6,380 bases of DNA from Rhodospirillaceae bacterium. Lineage in GTDB: Bacteria; Pseudomonadota; Alphaproteobacteria; DSM-16000; Inquilinaceae. Both the position numbers and the translations under genes were made by a program. Below the pieces are notes generated by a model. The model made no database searches. It was not told where the DNA came from and worked only from the letters and a program-made list of their open reading frames with translations. The stretch lies in contig JACKIG010000055.1 of assembly GCA_020638595.1 (NCBI GenBank), positions 1-6,380 on the forward strand. Direction: 5' to 3'. Shown in pieces: positions 6,097 to 6,380 of this stretch. The number at the start of each line of letters is the position of its first letter. Position 1 is the first letter of the stretch.

Positions 6097-6380
6097 ATGA
6101 CGCGGTTCATCTTCATCACCGGCGGCGTGGTCTCTTCACTCGGCAAGGGCTTGGCTACGGCGGCTCTGGGGGCGCTGCTTCAGTCGCGCGGCTATACCGT
6201 GCGCCTGCGCAAGCTCGATCCCTATCTCAATGTCGATCCGGGGACGATGAGCCCGACCCAGCATGGGGAGGTCTTCGTTACCGACGACGGGGCCGAGACT
6301 GATCTGGACCTCGGCCACTACGAACGCTTCACCGGCGTCGCCGCACGGTGTTCGGACAATGTCACCACGGGCCGCATCTA
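6097..6380 (+). CDS. pyrG: CTP synthase, N-terminal part (3' end beyond window)
   Basis: The first 94 codons of CTP synthase are visible before the window ends. The enzyme makes CTP from UTP, ATP and glutamine, the last step of pyrimidine nucleotide synthesis, in the cytoplasm. The visible part belongs to the amidoligase (synthetase) domain: FITGGVVSSLGKGLA (6-20) is the nucleotide-binding P-loop, followed by LRKLDPYLNVDPGTMSP (37-53), QHGEVFVTDDGAETDLDLGHYERF (55-78), in which Asp71 corresponds to a Mg-binding Asp of the family, and SDNVTTGRI (86-94). The glutaminase domain should follow outside. The start ATG at 6097 fits the family N-terminus exactly. It is 95 bases downstream of secG in the same direction; secG-pyrG neighbourhood is usual in alphaproteobacteria. 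The sequence is intact as far as visible. Confidence 0.97.
   Translation, partial: MTRFIFITGGVVSSLGKGLATAALGALLQSRGYTVRLRKLDPYLNVDPGTMSPTQHGEVFVTDDGAETDLDLGHYERFTGVAARCSDNVTTGRI

Overview
The window reads as ordinary chromosome from a GC-rich alphaproteobacterium. The evidence is the cluster tpiA-secG-pyrG on the + strand with a ppiD-like gene and trpE running divergently on the - strand, together with the protein sequences themselves. The style is Rhodospirillales-like, but that placement is inferred from memory of gene order and not from a search. Coding density is high, and no mobile element, rRNA, tRNA or CRISPR array is visible.

Left arm, - strand, read right to left: a membrane-anchored SurA/PpiD-type periplasmic folding factor (4634-2718) overlaps anthranilate synthase component I, trpE (2721-1213), by an ATGA stop/start. 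After 32 bases a third gene (1180 to beyond base 1) follows on the same strand. It has a probable TTG start, one transmembrane segment, a long proline-rich linker and a beta-rich globular part, and its 3' end is outside the window. It is the one gene here that is not a textbook housekeeping gene. Its beta-rich part resembles, by pattern memory only, a sandwich module placed before effector domains in CHAT/caspase-like prokaryotic proteins.

Centre: a 196-base divergent intergenic region (4635-4830) holds a good sigma70-like promoter for the ppiD-trpE operon, a small perfect inverted repeat, and the ribosome binding site of tpiA.

Right arm, + strand: triosephosphate isomerase tpiA (4831-5580), the SecYEG subunit gene secG with a GTG start (5678-6001), and the first 94 codons of CTP synthase pyrG (6097 onwards, cut by the window edge). 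A perfect 10-bp GC hairpin lies between tpiA and secG. A promoter-like pair and a 5-bp inverted repeat sit directly on the pyrG start.

Together the genes serve central carbon metabolism (tpiA), pyrimidine nucleotide synthesis (pyrG), tryptophan synthesis (trpE), and export and folding of envelope proteins (secG, ppiD). No complete novel system can be demonstrated. The strongest lead is the truncated membrane protein at the left edge.
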